Positions 7,721 through 16,609 of a stretch of 45,055 nucleotides of DNA are shown here, piece after piece. This stretch comes from Paenibacillus xylanilyticus. Its GTDB lineage: Bacteria; Bacillota; Bacilli; Paenibacillales; Paenibacillaceae. The stretch covers positions 1 to 45,055 of the forward strand of contig NZ_JABMCB010000204.1 in the NCBI RefSeq assembly GCF_013359935.1. The letters run 5' to 3'. A model generated the notes under the pieces. It worked only from the letters and a program-made list of their open reading frames with translations. It was not told the DNA's origin and did no database searches. The number at the start of each line of letters is the position of its first letter. Within the stretch, counting starts at the first letter, position 1. A program made the translations under genes and the position numbers.

Positions 7721-9361
7721 TTAACCTGCACAACAAGATAATTTTGATACATCTTTATCAAACGTAAGAGCAGCTAGCTTCAATCCTTCTGCCATTGTTA
7801 AATATGGAGCCATGGTTTCTCGGAGATCCTCCACGGTTAAACCGAATTTGACAGCCAGTGTCGCTGCATAAATTACGTCTCCTGCATTTTCTGCTACCAC
7901 ATGAGCCCCTAACACTTTCAGTGTCTTCTCGTCCGCCACCAGTTTAAACACGCCTGTTGTTTCCCGATTAACCAGTGCTCTTGGAACGGCATCTAACGGC
8001 AAGACGGATGTTTTCACTTCATATCCTTTCTCTTTTGCCTGTTGCTCCGTTAAACCAACCGTTGCAATTGCTGGAGCTGTAAATGTAACCCCCGGAACCA
8101 CTTCTAAATTCAGCTTTTTGTTCAGTCCACCGATAGCATTTCCTGCCGCAACTCCACCTTGATAAGCTGCTACATATACAAATTGAGGACCAAGCGTGAC
8201 ATCTCCTGCTGCATAGATGCGTGAATTCGTTGTTTTTGAATACTCATCGATTACGATTTCACCACGGGGGCCTACTTCAACGCCTGCATCCTGTAAATTC
8301 AAGGTTGCCGTGTTTGGTGTTCTTCCTGTGGCAACCAGTAATTGATCTGCCTCAATGATTCGCTTCTTGCCATTTACCTCTACATGGACCTTTTTAATGT
8401 CTCCATCTTGTTCGATTCGTTCAAAAGATGCTCCCGTCACTAAGTTGACCCCTTGTTCTGTCAAGGCTTGCGTGATTGCTTCTGAAACCTCAGGATCGTA
8501 TTCCTTTAACAAACGCGGGCTTCTTTGCATCAATGTGACTTCTGAGCCTAGATTATGGAAGAGTTGTCCCAATTCCATCCCGATATAGCCAGAACCGATG
8601 ACCGTAAGACGCTTAGGCACCTTCTTTAATTCAAGCAGAGTTGTGCTTGTTAAATAATCGACTTCATCCAGTCCAGGAATGTTTGGCACTGCTGGTGAAG
8701 CACCTGTCGCGATTAAGAATCGTTTGGCTGACAACTGCATGCCATTGACTTCAACGGTTTTTTCATCTACGAATTTCGCTTCGCCTTTGATTAATTCAAA
8801 GCCGTAGTCATCAATCAAATCCACATATTTTGAGTTTCGAAGATCCGTCACCAGTTCATTTTTCTGCTTGATCAATGGTGCCAAATCAACGTCGCCAGCT
8901 GACGTGTGCAATCCGATGAATGGATTATTTTTTGCCAGATGATTGATTTCGCCAGCCCGCAGCAATGTCTTCGAAGGAACGCAGCCAATATTCACACATG
9001 TTCCACCAACCGTTCCACGTTCGATGATCGCCACTTTCGCTCCGTATTTCACAGCTTCAATGGCAGACGAAAAAGCAGCACCGCCAGAACCGATGATAAT
9101 GTAATCATAATCGCCTTCATCGCCTAACTGCACCATTTCTTGCGGTTGTAATTCTTCTACCTCTCCTGGCTGGTATTTGGCTTCAGCAATCGCCTTTTTC
9201 GCTGTTTCCACCTCCACGTCATTCGTTAGCTCAAATACAGCTTCTCCGCGACGAAAATCCACTTCAATCCCTTTTGCACCCATGTTTTCAAGAGCAACAG
9301 CTACATGCTCTTCACAACCCGTACAAGTCATTCCTTGAACGTTTACTCGATATTTTTTCAT
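7721..9361 (-). CDS. merA: Mercuric reductase MerA
   Basis: Protein of 546 residues; NADPH-dependent flavoenzyme that reduces Hg(II) to volatile Hg(0) in the cytosol. Residues 1-70 form one NmerA/HMA domain with GMTCTGC (Cys13, Cys16). An FAD-binding GSGGAAF follows near 91-97, then the redox disulfide CVNIGCVPSK (Cys122, Cys127), the NAD(P) GSGYIGMELG and the C-terminal vicinal Cys543-Cys544. One HMA domain, not two as in some Bacillus enzymes. It is the last gene of the merR1-merE-merT-merP-merA run. Confidence 0.97.
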   Translation of the reverse strand: MKKYRVNVQGMTCTGCEEHVAVALENMGAKGIEVDFRRGEAVFELTNDVEVETAKKAIAEAKYQPGEVEELQPQEMVQLGDEGDYDYIIIGSGGAAFSSAIEAVKYGAKVAIIERGTVGGTCVNIGCVPSKTLLRAGEINHLAKNNPFIGLHTSAGDVDLAPLIKQKNELVTDLRNSKYVDLIDDYGFELIKGEAKFVDEKTVEVNGMQLSAKRFLIATGASPAVPNIPGLDEVDYLTSTTLLELKKVPKRLTVIGSGYIGMELGQLFHNLGSEVTLMQRSPRLLKEYDPEVSEAITQALTEQGVNLVTGASFERIEQDGDIKKVHVEVNGKKRIIEADQLLVATGRTPNTATLNLQDAGVEVGPRGEIVIDEYSKTTNSRIYAAGDVTLGPQFVYVAAYQGGVAAGNAIGGLNKKLNLEVVPGVTFTAPAIATVGLTEQQAKEKGYEVKTSVLPLDAVPRALVNRETTGVFKLVADEKTLKVLGAHVVAENAGDVIYAATLAVKFGLTVEDLRETMAPYLTMAEGLKLAALTFDKDVSKLSCCAG

Positions 9362-9376
9362 GTTAAATCTCTCCTT

Positions 9377-9724
9377 TTACTCGACTCCAAGCCCGAAATT
9401 CGAAACTGCCGTCTTAATTGCCTGTAAATCCGTTTTCTTATCATCAAAGGAAACCGTTACTTCGCCCTTGCTTCCACTGACTTTAATGGCTGTTTTGCTA
9501 ACGCCATCTACCTGTTCCAGGACGCTTTCTACAACAGACGGTGGACAACAATCCATCCCCAAAACCGTGAATGTCCCTGTTTTAGTTGTTTCAATGGTAG
9601 TTTTTACTTCCTGCTTAGCATCTATAGTATTTTGTGCTTCTTTTTCGTTGCTACACGCACTAACCACTAACAGAAGGGATAATAGCATCATAATCCTAAT
9701 TATTTGTACGCTCATATAAAGCAC
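9377..9724 (-). CDS. merP: MerP-like mercury-binding lipoprotein
   Basis: Protein of 115 residues. An N-terminal signal with lipobox VSAC (Cys24) anchors it outside the membrane. The rest is an HMA fold with metal site GMDCC (Cys59-Cys60) in place of the usual GMTCxxC. It would capture Hg(II) and hand it to the MerT-type importer encoded just upstream. The adjacent Cys pair instead of CxxC is the notable feature. Confidence 0.85.
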   Translation of the reverse strand: MLYMSVQIIRIMMLLSLLLVVSACSNEKEAQNTIDAKQEVKTTIETTKTGTFTVLGMDCCPPSVVESVLEQVDGVSKTAIKVSGSKGEVTVSFDDKKTDLQAIKTAVSNFGLGVE

Positions 9725-9732
9725 CTCATCTT

Positions 9733-10035
9733 TTATAGTCCACCTTCAACTAGAAATAAAAAAAGAAACATGCAGAAAACGAAAAACGTCGTGATCCATA
9801 AGCCGATGATAGAACTCTTCCTTTTGCCTTTTCTCCCGTAAACCATGTAAAAGGAGTATGCAAGAAGGATGATGGTAACGATGCTGAACAATAACCGATA
9901 CTTTAGTGAATAGAAGGCTAATGCTCCTGCAAATCCAGTTAGTCCAAGAGGAATGAAAATCAGTGGACCTAGGCAGCATGCAGCCATAACAAAAGCTGAA
10001 AATACAGTAGCTACTTGCGACACTTTTTCCTTCAT
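9733..10035 (-). CDS. merT: Mercuric ion transporter MerT
   Basis: Protein of 100 residues with three predicted membrane helices. The first carries AACCLGP (Cys20-Cys21), the vicinal Cys pair that MerT uses to take up Hg(II). It delivers Hg(II) to cytosolic MerA. The start codon overlaps the stop of the upstream MerE-like gene by 4 nt, so the genes are translationally coupled. Confidence 0.88.
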   Translation of the reverse strand: MKEKVSQVATVFSAFVMAACCLGPLIFIPLGLTGFAGALAFYSLKYRLLFSIVTIILLAYSFYMVYGRKGKRKSSIIGLWITTFFVFCMFLFLFLVEGGL

Positions 10036-10301
10036 GATTTAAACCTCTCCATACTGCAACAATCATGCGTTTTTGTTTCCTTTTTTGTTTCATTCTTTGT
10101 TTCTGGGTCAAGTTTTCTCCAGCCCTTGAAAAGAGCAAAGACAAATAACAGACCCATCACGATGAAAATAACATCTTTAAAGTCCGTGAAGTATGAACCC
10201 AGTGCCGTTCCTGCAACCAACGGAAGCAGTAAAAACAGATGACACGGGCATGTGATTAGTGCGACAAGAAACCAGCCTGAACTTTTTATTGTGTTTTTCA
10301 T
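10032..10301 (-). CDS. Small mercury transport protein (MerE-like, mer operon ORF)
   Basis: Protein of 89 residues with two hydrophobic segments. The first carries CPCH (Cys18, Cys20), a metal-binding pattern of MerE/MerF-type proteins. The cytosolic tail ends with DCC (Cys81-Cys82). Between merR1 and merT it corresponds to the unnamed membrane ORF of Bacillus mer operons. Mercury uptake is inferred from motif and place. Confidence 0.75.
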   Translation of the reverse strand: MKNTIKSSGWFLVALITCPCHLFLLLPLVAGTALGSYFTDFKDVIFIVMGLLFVFALFKGWRKLDPETKNETKKETKTHDCCSMERFKS

Positions 10302-10314
10302 CCTGTTTCACCTC

Positions 10315-10713
10315 TTATTTCTTCATCAATGTTTCAATAATGGGGCATTCGTAAATATCTTTGTTTTCAGGACATCTTTCTTTAAGATCCATCAGCATTT
10401 GTTCAATTCTTTTGAGATCTTGAATTTTATGCTGGATGTCTTCTATCTTAAGAACGGTGAAATCATACATATCACGGCACTTTGCTTCATCGCGATCGAC
10501 GACCCCTAGCAATTTGTCAATTTCATTTAAGCTAAATCCTAATTCCTGCATCCGTTTTATGAAATTCAACCGATCGACCGTTTGTTGTGAATACATTCGG
10601 TATCCTTTTTCGGTACGATCAGGCTCTGGAATTAAGCCTAAACGCTCATAATATCTAATGGTCTCTTTGTTAACGTTACACTTCTCTGCGATTTCTCCGA
10701 CTCGAAAATGCAA
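10315..10713 (-). CDS. merR: Mercury-responsive regulator MerR (MerR1)
   Basis: Protein of 132 residues, very like the Bacillus RC607-type MerR. The N-terminal winged helix (FRVGEIAEKCNVNKETIRYYERLGLIP) binds the promoter spacer and distorts it on Hg(II) binding. The three thiolate ligands are all present: Cys79 (EAKCRD), Cys114 and Cys123 (ERCPENKDIYECP). It is first in the operon it controls, so it is autoregulated, as usual in Gram-positive mer operons. Confidence 0.95.
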   Translation of the reverse strand: MHFRVGEIAEKCNVNKETIRYYERLGLIPEPDRTEKGYRMYSQQTVDRLNFIKRMQELGFSLNEIDKLLGVVDRDEAKCRDMYDFTVLKIEDIQHKIQDLKRIEQMLMDLKERCPENKDIYECPIIETLMKK

Positions 10714-10732
10714 TTTACTTCACCTCACATAT

Positions 10733-10764
10733 AATATAAACCATGTACCATAGTACATGGTCAA
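10733..10764 (-). promoter_or_regulatory. Mercury-responsive promoter/operator Pmer
   Basis: Minus strand: -35 TTGACC (10764-10759), 20-bp spacer, -10 TATATT (10738-10733). The dyad CCATGTAC-tatg-GTACATGG (10741-10760) fills the spacer. The long spacer keeps the promoter off until Hg-MerR untwists it. Confidence 0.9.
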
Positions 10765-10789
10765 TATATTTTACTCCCTTCAATTAAAT

Positions 10790-10950
10790 GATTCCAATAC
10801 CGAAAACGACCGTTTTTGGTTAAAAACAGAGAACTTCTCTAAAACCTCAAAAACTACTTAAAATACATAACCAAAAATATAACCAAAATCTAAATACCAA
10901 TATATCTATTACAAATCCCTTTTTGGTATAGTTAGGATATTAAAAAAGGG
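10790..10950. promoter_or_regulatory. Putative res site of the mercury transposon
   Basis: AT-rich DNA between divergent merR1 and tnpR. It contains repeated half-sites of the form ACCAAAAA / TTTTTGGT: near 10812-10824, 10869-10890 and 10920-10928. Tn3-family resolvases act at such subsites just upstream of tnpR. Limits are approximate. Confidence 0.55.
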
Positions 10951-10957
10951 GGGATTC

Positions 10958-11530
10958 TTGTTGAAATTTGGATATGCACGTGTCAGTACACAAGATCAGT
11001 CATTATCGTTACAACTCGATGCATTGACTCACTACGGAGTGGACCAGACTTTTGAAGAAAAGGAATCAGGCAAGAGAAAAAACCGTCCGCAGCTTGACGA
11101 GCTTCTTAAAGTTTTGCGTAAAGGTGACACGGTAGTTGTCTATAAATTAGACCGTATCAGTCGTAGTACCAAACATTTAATTGAGCTTATGGAACATTTT
11201 GAAGCAAAGGGTATTCATTTTGTCTCCATACAAGACAAGATTGACACAACAACTGCTATGGGACGATTCTTTTTTAGAATGTTGGCCAGCATAGCAGAAT
11301 TAGAACGAGATATTATTAGTGAACGAACGAAAGATGGATTGACGGCTGCTAGAGCTAGAGGAAGAAACGGAGGCAGACCGAAGGTTGATTTAAAGAAAAT
11401 AGAACTTGCTATAAAAATGTACGAAAGCAAAGATTACTCTTTATCTCAAATTAAGACGGCAACAGGGATTGGAGCGACAACCTTATATCGTTATCTAGAA
11501 AAGAAAAAGATATCTAGCAAGGAGTTGTAG
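10958..11530 (+). CDS. tnpR: Transposon resolvase TnpR
   Basis: Serine recombinase of 190 residues that resolves cointegrates. Catalytic Ser10 in YARVST; DRISRS; long E helix (SIAELERDIISERTKDGL); GRNGGRPK linker; C-terminal helix-turn-helix. It starts at TTG (a second TTG follows) after AAAAAAGGGGGG. It ends 1 nt before tnpA, so the two are an operon. Confidence 0.95.
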   Translation: MLKFGYARVSTQDQSLSLQLDALTHYGVDQTFEEKESGKRKNRPQLDELLKVLRKGDTVVVYKLDRISRSTKHLIELMEHFEAKGIHFVSIQDKIDTTTAMGRFFFRMLASIAELERDIISERTKDGLTAARARGRNGGRPKVDLKKIELAIKMYESKDYSLSQIKTATGIGATTLYRYLEKKKISSKEL

Positions 11531-11531
11531 C

Positions 11532-14483
11532 ATGAGAGGGAAAGAATTACTAACAGAAGATCAAAGAACGGAATTTGTACGAATTCCAGCTGATATGAGC
11601 GAAAGTGAACTAGAAACTTATTATACTTTTTCACAATATGACCTTGAAATTATAAAACGACACAGAAGAGATCATAATCGATTAGGCTTTGCTGTTCAAT
11701 TATGTGTTCTACGCTATCCCGGATGGTCCCTTTCAGATGTTGGACCTATTCCAGATTACATAATCGAATACATAGCTAGACAAATAAATGTTAATCCTAA
11801 TTCATTTTCTTTATATGCCCAACGAGAGCCAACTAAACATGAGCATATGGAAGAAATCCGTCAAGTTTATGGTTATGAAAATTTTTCCCTAGGGAACTAT
11901 CGTAAGGTAGCTCAGTTTCTGTTGAATCATGCCCTTCAAAATGGAAATTCAATGTATCTTCTTCGTACAGCGCAAGAAGAACTACGAAATCAGAAAATTA
12001 TTCTCCCTGGCATGACTACTATAGAAAGGCTTGTTTGGGAAACTCGTCAACGAGCAGAGGAAAGAATTTTTAAATCATTAACTTGTACTCTTTCAAAATG
12101 GCAAAAACAAAAGTTAGATAAACTTATAGATCCCTTTGTAGACAATAGAAAAACCCCCTTAGCATGGCTTAGAGAACTTCCCGGCCAATCTTCACCTGAA
12201 GCCTTTTTAAAAGTAATAAAGCGCTTAGAATATATACGAGATTTAAAATTAGAGATAAATTCAGAGCAAATCCATCCCAATCGGTTACTTCAATTATCTC
12301 GTATTGGAGCAAGGTATGAACCACACTCATTTCGAAGGTTTAAAGAAAAAAAGAAATATGCAATTCTTGTTTCCTATCTAGTAACACTAAGCCAAGATCT
12401 AATTGATCAAGCAATTGAAATTCATGATCGACAAATGATGATCTTGCAATCAAAAGGACGTAAAACACAAGAGGAAATGCAAAAAGAAAATGGAAAAGCA
12501 GTGAATGAAAAAGTCGTGCATTTTGCAGATATTGGTGCAGCACTTATCCAAGCACGAAATGAAGGGCTTGATCCATTTAATGCTATTGAAATGATTATGC
12601 CGTGGGATAAAATTGTTTCTTCCGTCGAAGAAGCCCAAAAATTAGCCCGTCCGATGGATTACGATTATCTAGATTTGTTAGAAAATCGGTATTCTTATCT
12701 AAGAAAATATACTCCTACTTTTCTTAAATCTCTTGAATTTCGTTCTACACAAGGTACAGAGCCATTATTGCAAGCTCTAAAAACGCTAAATGAAATAAAT
12801 GAATCTGGTAAAAGAAAAATTCCAAATGATGCCCCGGTAGATTTTATTCCTAAACGTTGGAAGAAGCATGTTTATGGTGATGATGGAATAATTAACCGAC
12901 ACTATTATGAGATGGCTGCACTAACAGAGTTGAAAAATCATATTCGTTCAGGCGACATATCCGTAGTCGGTAGTAGACTTCATAAAGATTTTGAAGAGTA
13001 TCTTGTTCCTAAAGAAGATTGGAAAACAACTCGTCTTACGGAAACTAAACTAGCCGTTCGTTCATCGGCAGATGAATATCTTGAGGAAAGAAGAAAGTCA
13101 CTAGCTCAACGCCTTACATGGGTTTCAAATAATCTTGATTCTCTAGAAGGAGTAAATATCGAAAAGGCTAAGATCCGATTGGACCGTTTGGAGAAGAATA
13201 CACCCGAAGAAGCGAGAGCTTTTAGCCTGTCTTTATATAATATGTTGCCAAGAATAAAGCTCACTGATCTTTTAATGGAGGTAGCACACTGGACAGGATT
13301 TGACGAAATGTTGATACATGCCTCAACCAATCGCCCACCAAAGGGAGAGGAAAAAGTAGTTCTCATGGCTGCTCTCATGGCGATGGGAACTAACATAGGA
13401 CTTACTAAAATGGCAGAAGCGACACCAGGAGTTACCTATCATCAAATGGCTAATGCAGCGCAATGGCGTTTATTCGATGATGCTATAAGTCGTGCACAAG
13501 CGACATTAGTGAATTTTCAACATAAGCTTAAACTAGCTTCCTATTGGGGAGATGGAAGTACCTCTTCCTCTGATGGAATGCGCGTACAGGTTGGTGTTTC
13601 ATCGTTACATGCCGATTCCAATCCACACTATGGGTCTGGAAAAGGAGCAACCATTTATCGATTTACTAGTGATCAATTTTCAAGTTTTTATACGAAAGTC
13701 ATTAATACCAATGCTCGTGATGCTGTACACGTTATTGATGGATTACTTCATCATGAGACAGATTTAAACATTGAAGAGCATTTTACAGACACAGCTGGCT
13801 ACGCCGACTCAGTATTTGGATTGAGTCATTTACTAGGATTTCGTTTTGCACCAAGGCTACGTGATTTAGCTGACTCTAAGCTATTCACGATCCAAACGCC
13901 AAATGAATTCCCAAAATTAGAAAATATACTCCGTGGTCGTATTAATACAAAAATTATTCAAGAGAATTTCGATGACGTATTACGTGTAGCTCATTCTATT
14001 CGAGAAGGAAAAGTGTCCGGTTCACTTATGATGGGGAAATTAGGGTCGTATGCGAGACAAAATAAACTTGCAACTACTTTGCGAGAAATGGGGAGAATCG
14101 AAAAGACCATTTTTATTTTGGATTACATATCTAACGAAACACTACGCCGTCGAATTCAACGAGGACTAAATAAAGGAGAAGCGATGAATGGGTTAGCGAG
14201 AGCCTTATTCTTTGGAAAACGAGGTGAGTTGCGGGAACGAGGAATACAAGACCAGCTACAACGTGCAAGTGCTTTAAACATTCTAATTAATGCCATTAGT
14301 GTATGGAATACCGTTTATCTTACAGAAGCAACAAAACTATTGAAGGAAAAAGGGAATTTGAGAGAAGACTTACTTAAACATATTTCTCCATTAGGATGGG
14401 AACACATTAATTTTCTTGGTGAATACAACTTTGATGCAAGAAAAGTAACAAGTTTACATTCCCTACACCCTCTTCTTCAATAA
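11532..14483 (+). CDS. tnpA: Tn3-family transposase TnpA
   Basis: Full-length transposase of 983 residues that makes the cointegrate and acts on the 38-bp ends. The N-terminal half carries the DNA-binding region (SQYDLEIIKRHRRDHNRLGF). The DDE domain is in the C-terminal third: WGDGSTSSSDG near residues 670-682 and HFTDTAGYADSVFG near 750-764. The frame is uninterrupted. The stop is 60 nt from the right inverted repeat, with a strong terminator between. Confidence 0.96.
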   Translation: MRGKELLTEDQRTEFVRIPADMSESELETYYTFSQYDLEIIKRHRRDHNRLGFAVQLCVLRYPGWSLSDVGPIPDYIIEYIARQINVNPNSFSLYAQREPTKHEHMEEIRQVYGYENFSLGNYRKVAQFLLNHALQNGNSMYLLRTAQEELRNQKIILPGMTTIERLVWETRQRAEERIFKSLTCTLSKWQKQKLDKLIDPFVDNRKTPLAWLRELPGQSSPEAFLKVIKRLEYIRDLKLEINSEQIHPNRLLQLSRIGARYEPHSFRRFKEKKKYAILVSYLVTLSQDLIDQAIEIHDRQMMILQSKGRKTQEEMQKENGKAVNEKVVHFADIGAALIQARNEGLDPFNAIEMIMPWDKIVSSVEEAQKLARPMDYDYLDLLENRYSYLRKYTPTFLKSLEFRSTQGTEPLLQALKTLNEINESGKRKIPNDAPVDFIPKRWKKHVYGDDGIINRHYYEMAALTELKNHIRSGDISVVGSRLHKDFEEYLVPKEDWKTTRLTETKLAVRSSADEYLEERRKSLAQRLTWVSNNLDSLEGVNIEKAKIRLDRLEKNTPEEARAFSLSLYNMLPRIKLTDLLMEVAHWTGFDEMLIHASTNRPPKGEEKVVLMAALMAMGTNIGLTKMAEATPGVTYHQMANAAQWRLFDDAISRAQATLVNFQHKLKLASYWGDGSTSSSDGMRVQVGVSSLHADSNPHYGSGKGATIYRFTSDQFSSFYTKVINTNARDAVHVIDGLLHHETDLNIEEHFTDTAGYADSVFGLSHLLGFRFAPRLRDLADSKLFTIQTPNEFPKLENILRGRINTKIIQENFDDVLRVAHSIREGKVSGSLMMGKLGSYARQNKLATTLREMGRIEKTIFILDYISNETLRRRIQRGLNKGEAMNGLARALFFGKRGELRERGIQDQLQRASALNILINAISVWNTVYLTEATKLLKEKGNLREDLLKHISPLGWEHINFLGEYNFDARKVTSLHSLHPLLQ

Positions 14484-14487
14484 TATT

Positions 14488-14528
14488 AAAGGCCGATGAT
14501 TCCTTAGCGTAGGAATCATCGGCCTTTT
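14488..14528. terminator. Terminator of tnpA
   Basis: Perfect 18-bp stem (AAAGGCCGATGATTCCT..., loop TAGCG) followed by TTTTT. The mirrored A tract makes it usable from either side, shielding the right end of the transposon. Confidence 0.9.
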
Positions 14529-14543
14529 TACCTCGGAATTTCT

Positions 14544-14581
14544 CTTGGCGTATGTTTTCCGCGTTTTGTTGGTAGGACCCC
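14544..14581 (-). repeat. Right terminal inverted repeat (38 bp)
   Basis: Ends GGTAGGACCCC; it is the partner of 6008-6045 and differs at one base. CATTG (14582-14586) follows directly. Confidence 0.95.
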
Positions 14582-14586
14582 CATTG

Positions 14587-15792
14587 GAACAGATCAACAT
14601 ATCCGCTGAGAAAGAATTGATAATCGAGCGGTATCTTACGCTGCTGAATAAACTGGGGTTCTATAACCACGAAATCGGACGGGTGAATAGTATTATTGAA
14701 GCCCGAAAGGCTATGAGTGAAAAACACAGAATCCAAGATGCAAAGACGAAGCTTAGTTATCTTATGAATGTCAAACTGCGTTACAGTGACGAAAAAGCAG
14801 TGCAAGCTGAGCAATATACACAATTATTGATTTCCATTAAAGCCTTAGAGAAAGAAAAAGACGACGTTAAAAAAAAGCTGAACGATTATACAAAAGAAAT
14901 TTTTTCAAAGTATGAGCAAAAGATAAATAGGCATCTAATGAACTGCGGAGCATCCTTCAAGATTACAGATTATAAGTCCAGCTTTATTGGAGGCAAGCCC
15001 AGCAGTAATTTCGTTTTAACCATTAACAATAATGTGGTCGATCTGGGAAACGAAAGATCACCCCTAACCAATCCTTCTTTTAAGAACACTTTAAGCGAAG
15101 GGGATAAAAGCAGTCTGGCGATTGCTTTTTTCTTGGCTAAGCTTGAATCTGATCCCGATATTGGCAAGAAGGTACTTGTATTTGATGATCCGATTTCTAG
15201 CTTGGATAACCACCGCAAGAGCTATACCGCAGATCAGATCATGAGGTATTCGGCTCTTGCCAAGCAAGTCATTGTATTAACACATGACACGTTCTTTGCG
15301 CGCGCCCTCTGGGGAAAGTTTGCGGACAAAAAGACCTTAATGTCCCAACTATGTATCAAAAGAGAAGGTTTGAATGACAGCATCTTAGATACTTGGGACA
15401 TCGAAAAGGAAACACGATCTGATTACTATCAGTTATACCATACACTTGCCGATTTTATTGAAGGTAAAGTCGCACAGACAAATTATCGATCTGTGGCCAT
15501 GTGCATTCGTCCGATTCTTGAGGGAAACCTGCGTGTTCGATTCCCGAGGGATTTTGATAGCAATGATTGGCTTGGTGGGTTTATTCAAAAGGTTAGAACG
15601 TCTACAGAAGCACATCTGTCGTCAATAAAGCATCAACTAGACGATCTTGAAGATATTAATGATTACAGTAAAAAATATCATCATGATCAAAATCCAAATG
15701 CAGACAGTGAGTCGATAAATGAATTGGAATTATCTACGTATGTTCAGCGGACATTAGAAGCGCTCCGTGGCCTGCATAGTGCTACCCATTAG
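14587..15792 (+). pseudogene. AAA_13 (RloC/PrrC-like) ATPase, 3' part
   Basis: The last 401 codons of the gene begun at 4895. An open frame extends upstream into the inverted repeat to 14545, but that start is transposon DNA. The part starts EQINISAEKE, continues with coiled coil, the ABC signature-like LSEGDKSSLAIAFFLAKL, Walker B VLVFDDPISSLDN and an H-loop VLTHDTFF. Downstream, CIRPILEG has an Arg-x3-Glu pair and KKYHHD supplies His; this resembles the Arg-Glu-His triad of PrrC/RloC anticodon nucleases, but the Glu-His spacing (about 53) is longer than in PrrC. Nuclease activity is a hypothesis. Without Walker A from the 5' part it cannot work alone. Confidence 0.8.
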
Positions 15793-15820
15793 ATAGCTCT
15801 GAGGTGCGGATTATCCTGCG

Positions 15821-15839
15821 ACCTCACTAAGCTAACGGG
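15821..15839 (+). repeat. TAAGCTAACGGG repeat, copy 2
   Basis: ACCTCACTAAGCTAACGGG matches the copy at 4701-4719 with one change. It lies 28 nt after the AAA stop, so the AAA gene is bracketed by direct copies. Confidence 0.65.
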
Positions 15840-15856
15840 TAACGATAACTCAATAA

Positions 15857-15960
15857 TACAAAAAAAGCAACTGCACAATGTGCTCAGATGCTTTGGGCTA
15901 ACTATAGACTTTCAGAGAAGAATTTGAAAGCATTGATTAAGGAATTGAAGGGAATATTTT
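15857..15960 (+). pseudogene. Short coding remnant
   Basis: A frame without a start ends at TAA 15958-15960 and reads ...QCAQMLWANYRLSEKNLKAL and onward to IF. It looks like the C-terminus of a lost gene, since composition is protein-like and it stops cleanly. The family is not recognised. Confidence 0.3.
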
Positions 15961-16246
15961 AACCAAGGTACTCATTCTTAACTATTGCAAAGAGATCTAA
16001 ATCCATTAAGACGATTATTGATTTTCCTTACTTGGCCTGTTGAAGGATCATTCTTTTTATCCTGTATCGGGTTTGGCCAATAATAAATCACATACCTTAC
16101 ATTCGGTTACGTGCTGATAGTTCCTTTTTCACCTGGCAGTTCTAGTGTGTATTCCATCGTCTTTAAAACCATTTGATCAGTAAACAAAAAGAAGCAGCCC
16201 ATGCATGAGCTGCTTCTTACTTAGACTTCTTGTTCATAATTTCTCC
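15961..16246. other. Intergenic, no gene recognised
   Basis: About 285 bp, AT-rich. GAAGCAGC(TCATGCATG)GCTGCTTC inverted arms near 16190-16218 form a strong hairpin with a T-rich flank, suitable as terminator of the minus-strand gene that ends at 16247. Nothing else was seen. Confidence 0.5.
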
Positions 16247-16609
16247 TTAGCACCCGTTCCAAAAAATAGCATCATCTGTTTTGAAGTATATGGACTCTGT
16301 TTCTACTGAGTTGTGTCCAGCCCTAACCTCAAATATCTTACTAATCCCCTTGATCATCTCGTAAACCTGATCAATTCTTTTAAGATTAGACGACTCATTT
16401 TCTTCTAACTCCCTAGCTTTACGCCAAAGAAACTGGTTAAAGAGCATCAGATCTGCGTAGTGGCTTTCTATACCTTGTTTCTCCATTACAGCCCAATACA
16501 CTCCTAAATCAGATCGGTCACCCTGCCAATAGGCTTCTATGATAGGCATAAATCGATCTGAAAGGCCATTTAAGTATACTTGGTACCTTTCTTCCTGTTC
16601 AAACCACAC
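16247..16609 (-). CDS. Hypothetical protein
   Basis: Up to 120 residues, mainly helical (RFMPIIEAYWQGD, LMLFNQFLWRKARELEENE) with no signal or membrane segment. The longest frame starts at a GTG without a convincing ribosome site, so it may have lost its N-terminus. A hairpin terminator lies beyond the stop. Family not recognised; it stands alone between mobile-element debris and the sulfur island. Confidence 0.45.
   Translation of the reverse strand: MWFEQEERYQVYLNGLSDRFMPIIEAYWQGDRSDLGVYWAVMEKQGIESHYADLMLFNQFLWRKARELEENESSNLKRIDQVYEMIKGISKIFEVRAGHNSVETESIYFKTDDAIFWNGC

Larger units (their letters stand above)
6008..14581. mobile_element. Tn3-family mercury-resistance transposon, 8,574 bp
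   Basis: Bounded by 38-bp terminal inverted repeats starting GGGGTCCTACCAAC, with one mismatch between ends, and flanked by the 5-bp duplication CATTG. The mercury operons read leftward (merR1 to merA; merR2 to merB). tnpR and tnpA read rightward from the same central region. Content and order resemble the Bacillus mer transposons TnMERI1/Tn5084 but with one merB and no gene between merR1 and tnpR except a res-like region. Intact ends, both transposition genes and an unmutated duplication suggest a recent, potentially active element. Confidence 0.95.

Noticed and set aside
8355..9127. Open frames antisense to merA
   Set aside because: Shadows of the well-supported merA coding strand.
14545..14586. 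ATG-like start of an open frame inside the right inverted repeat
   Set aside because: This stretch is transposon end and target duplication. The true frame is the interrupted AAA gene.
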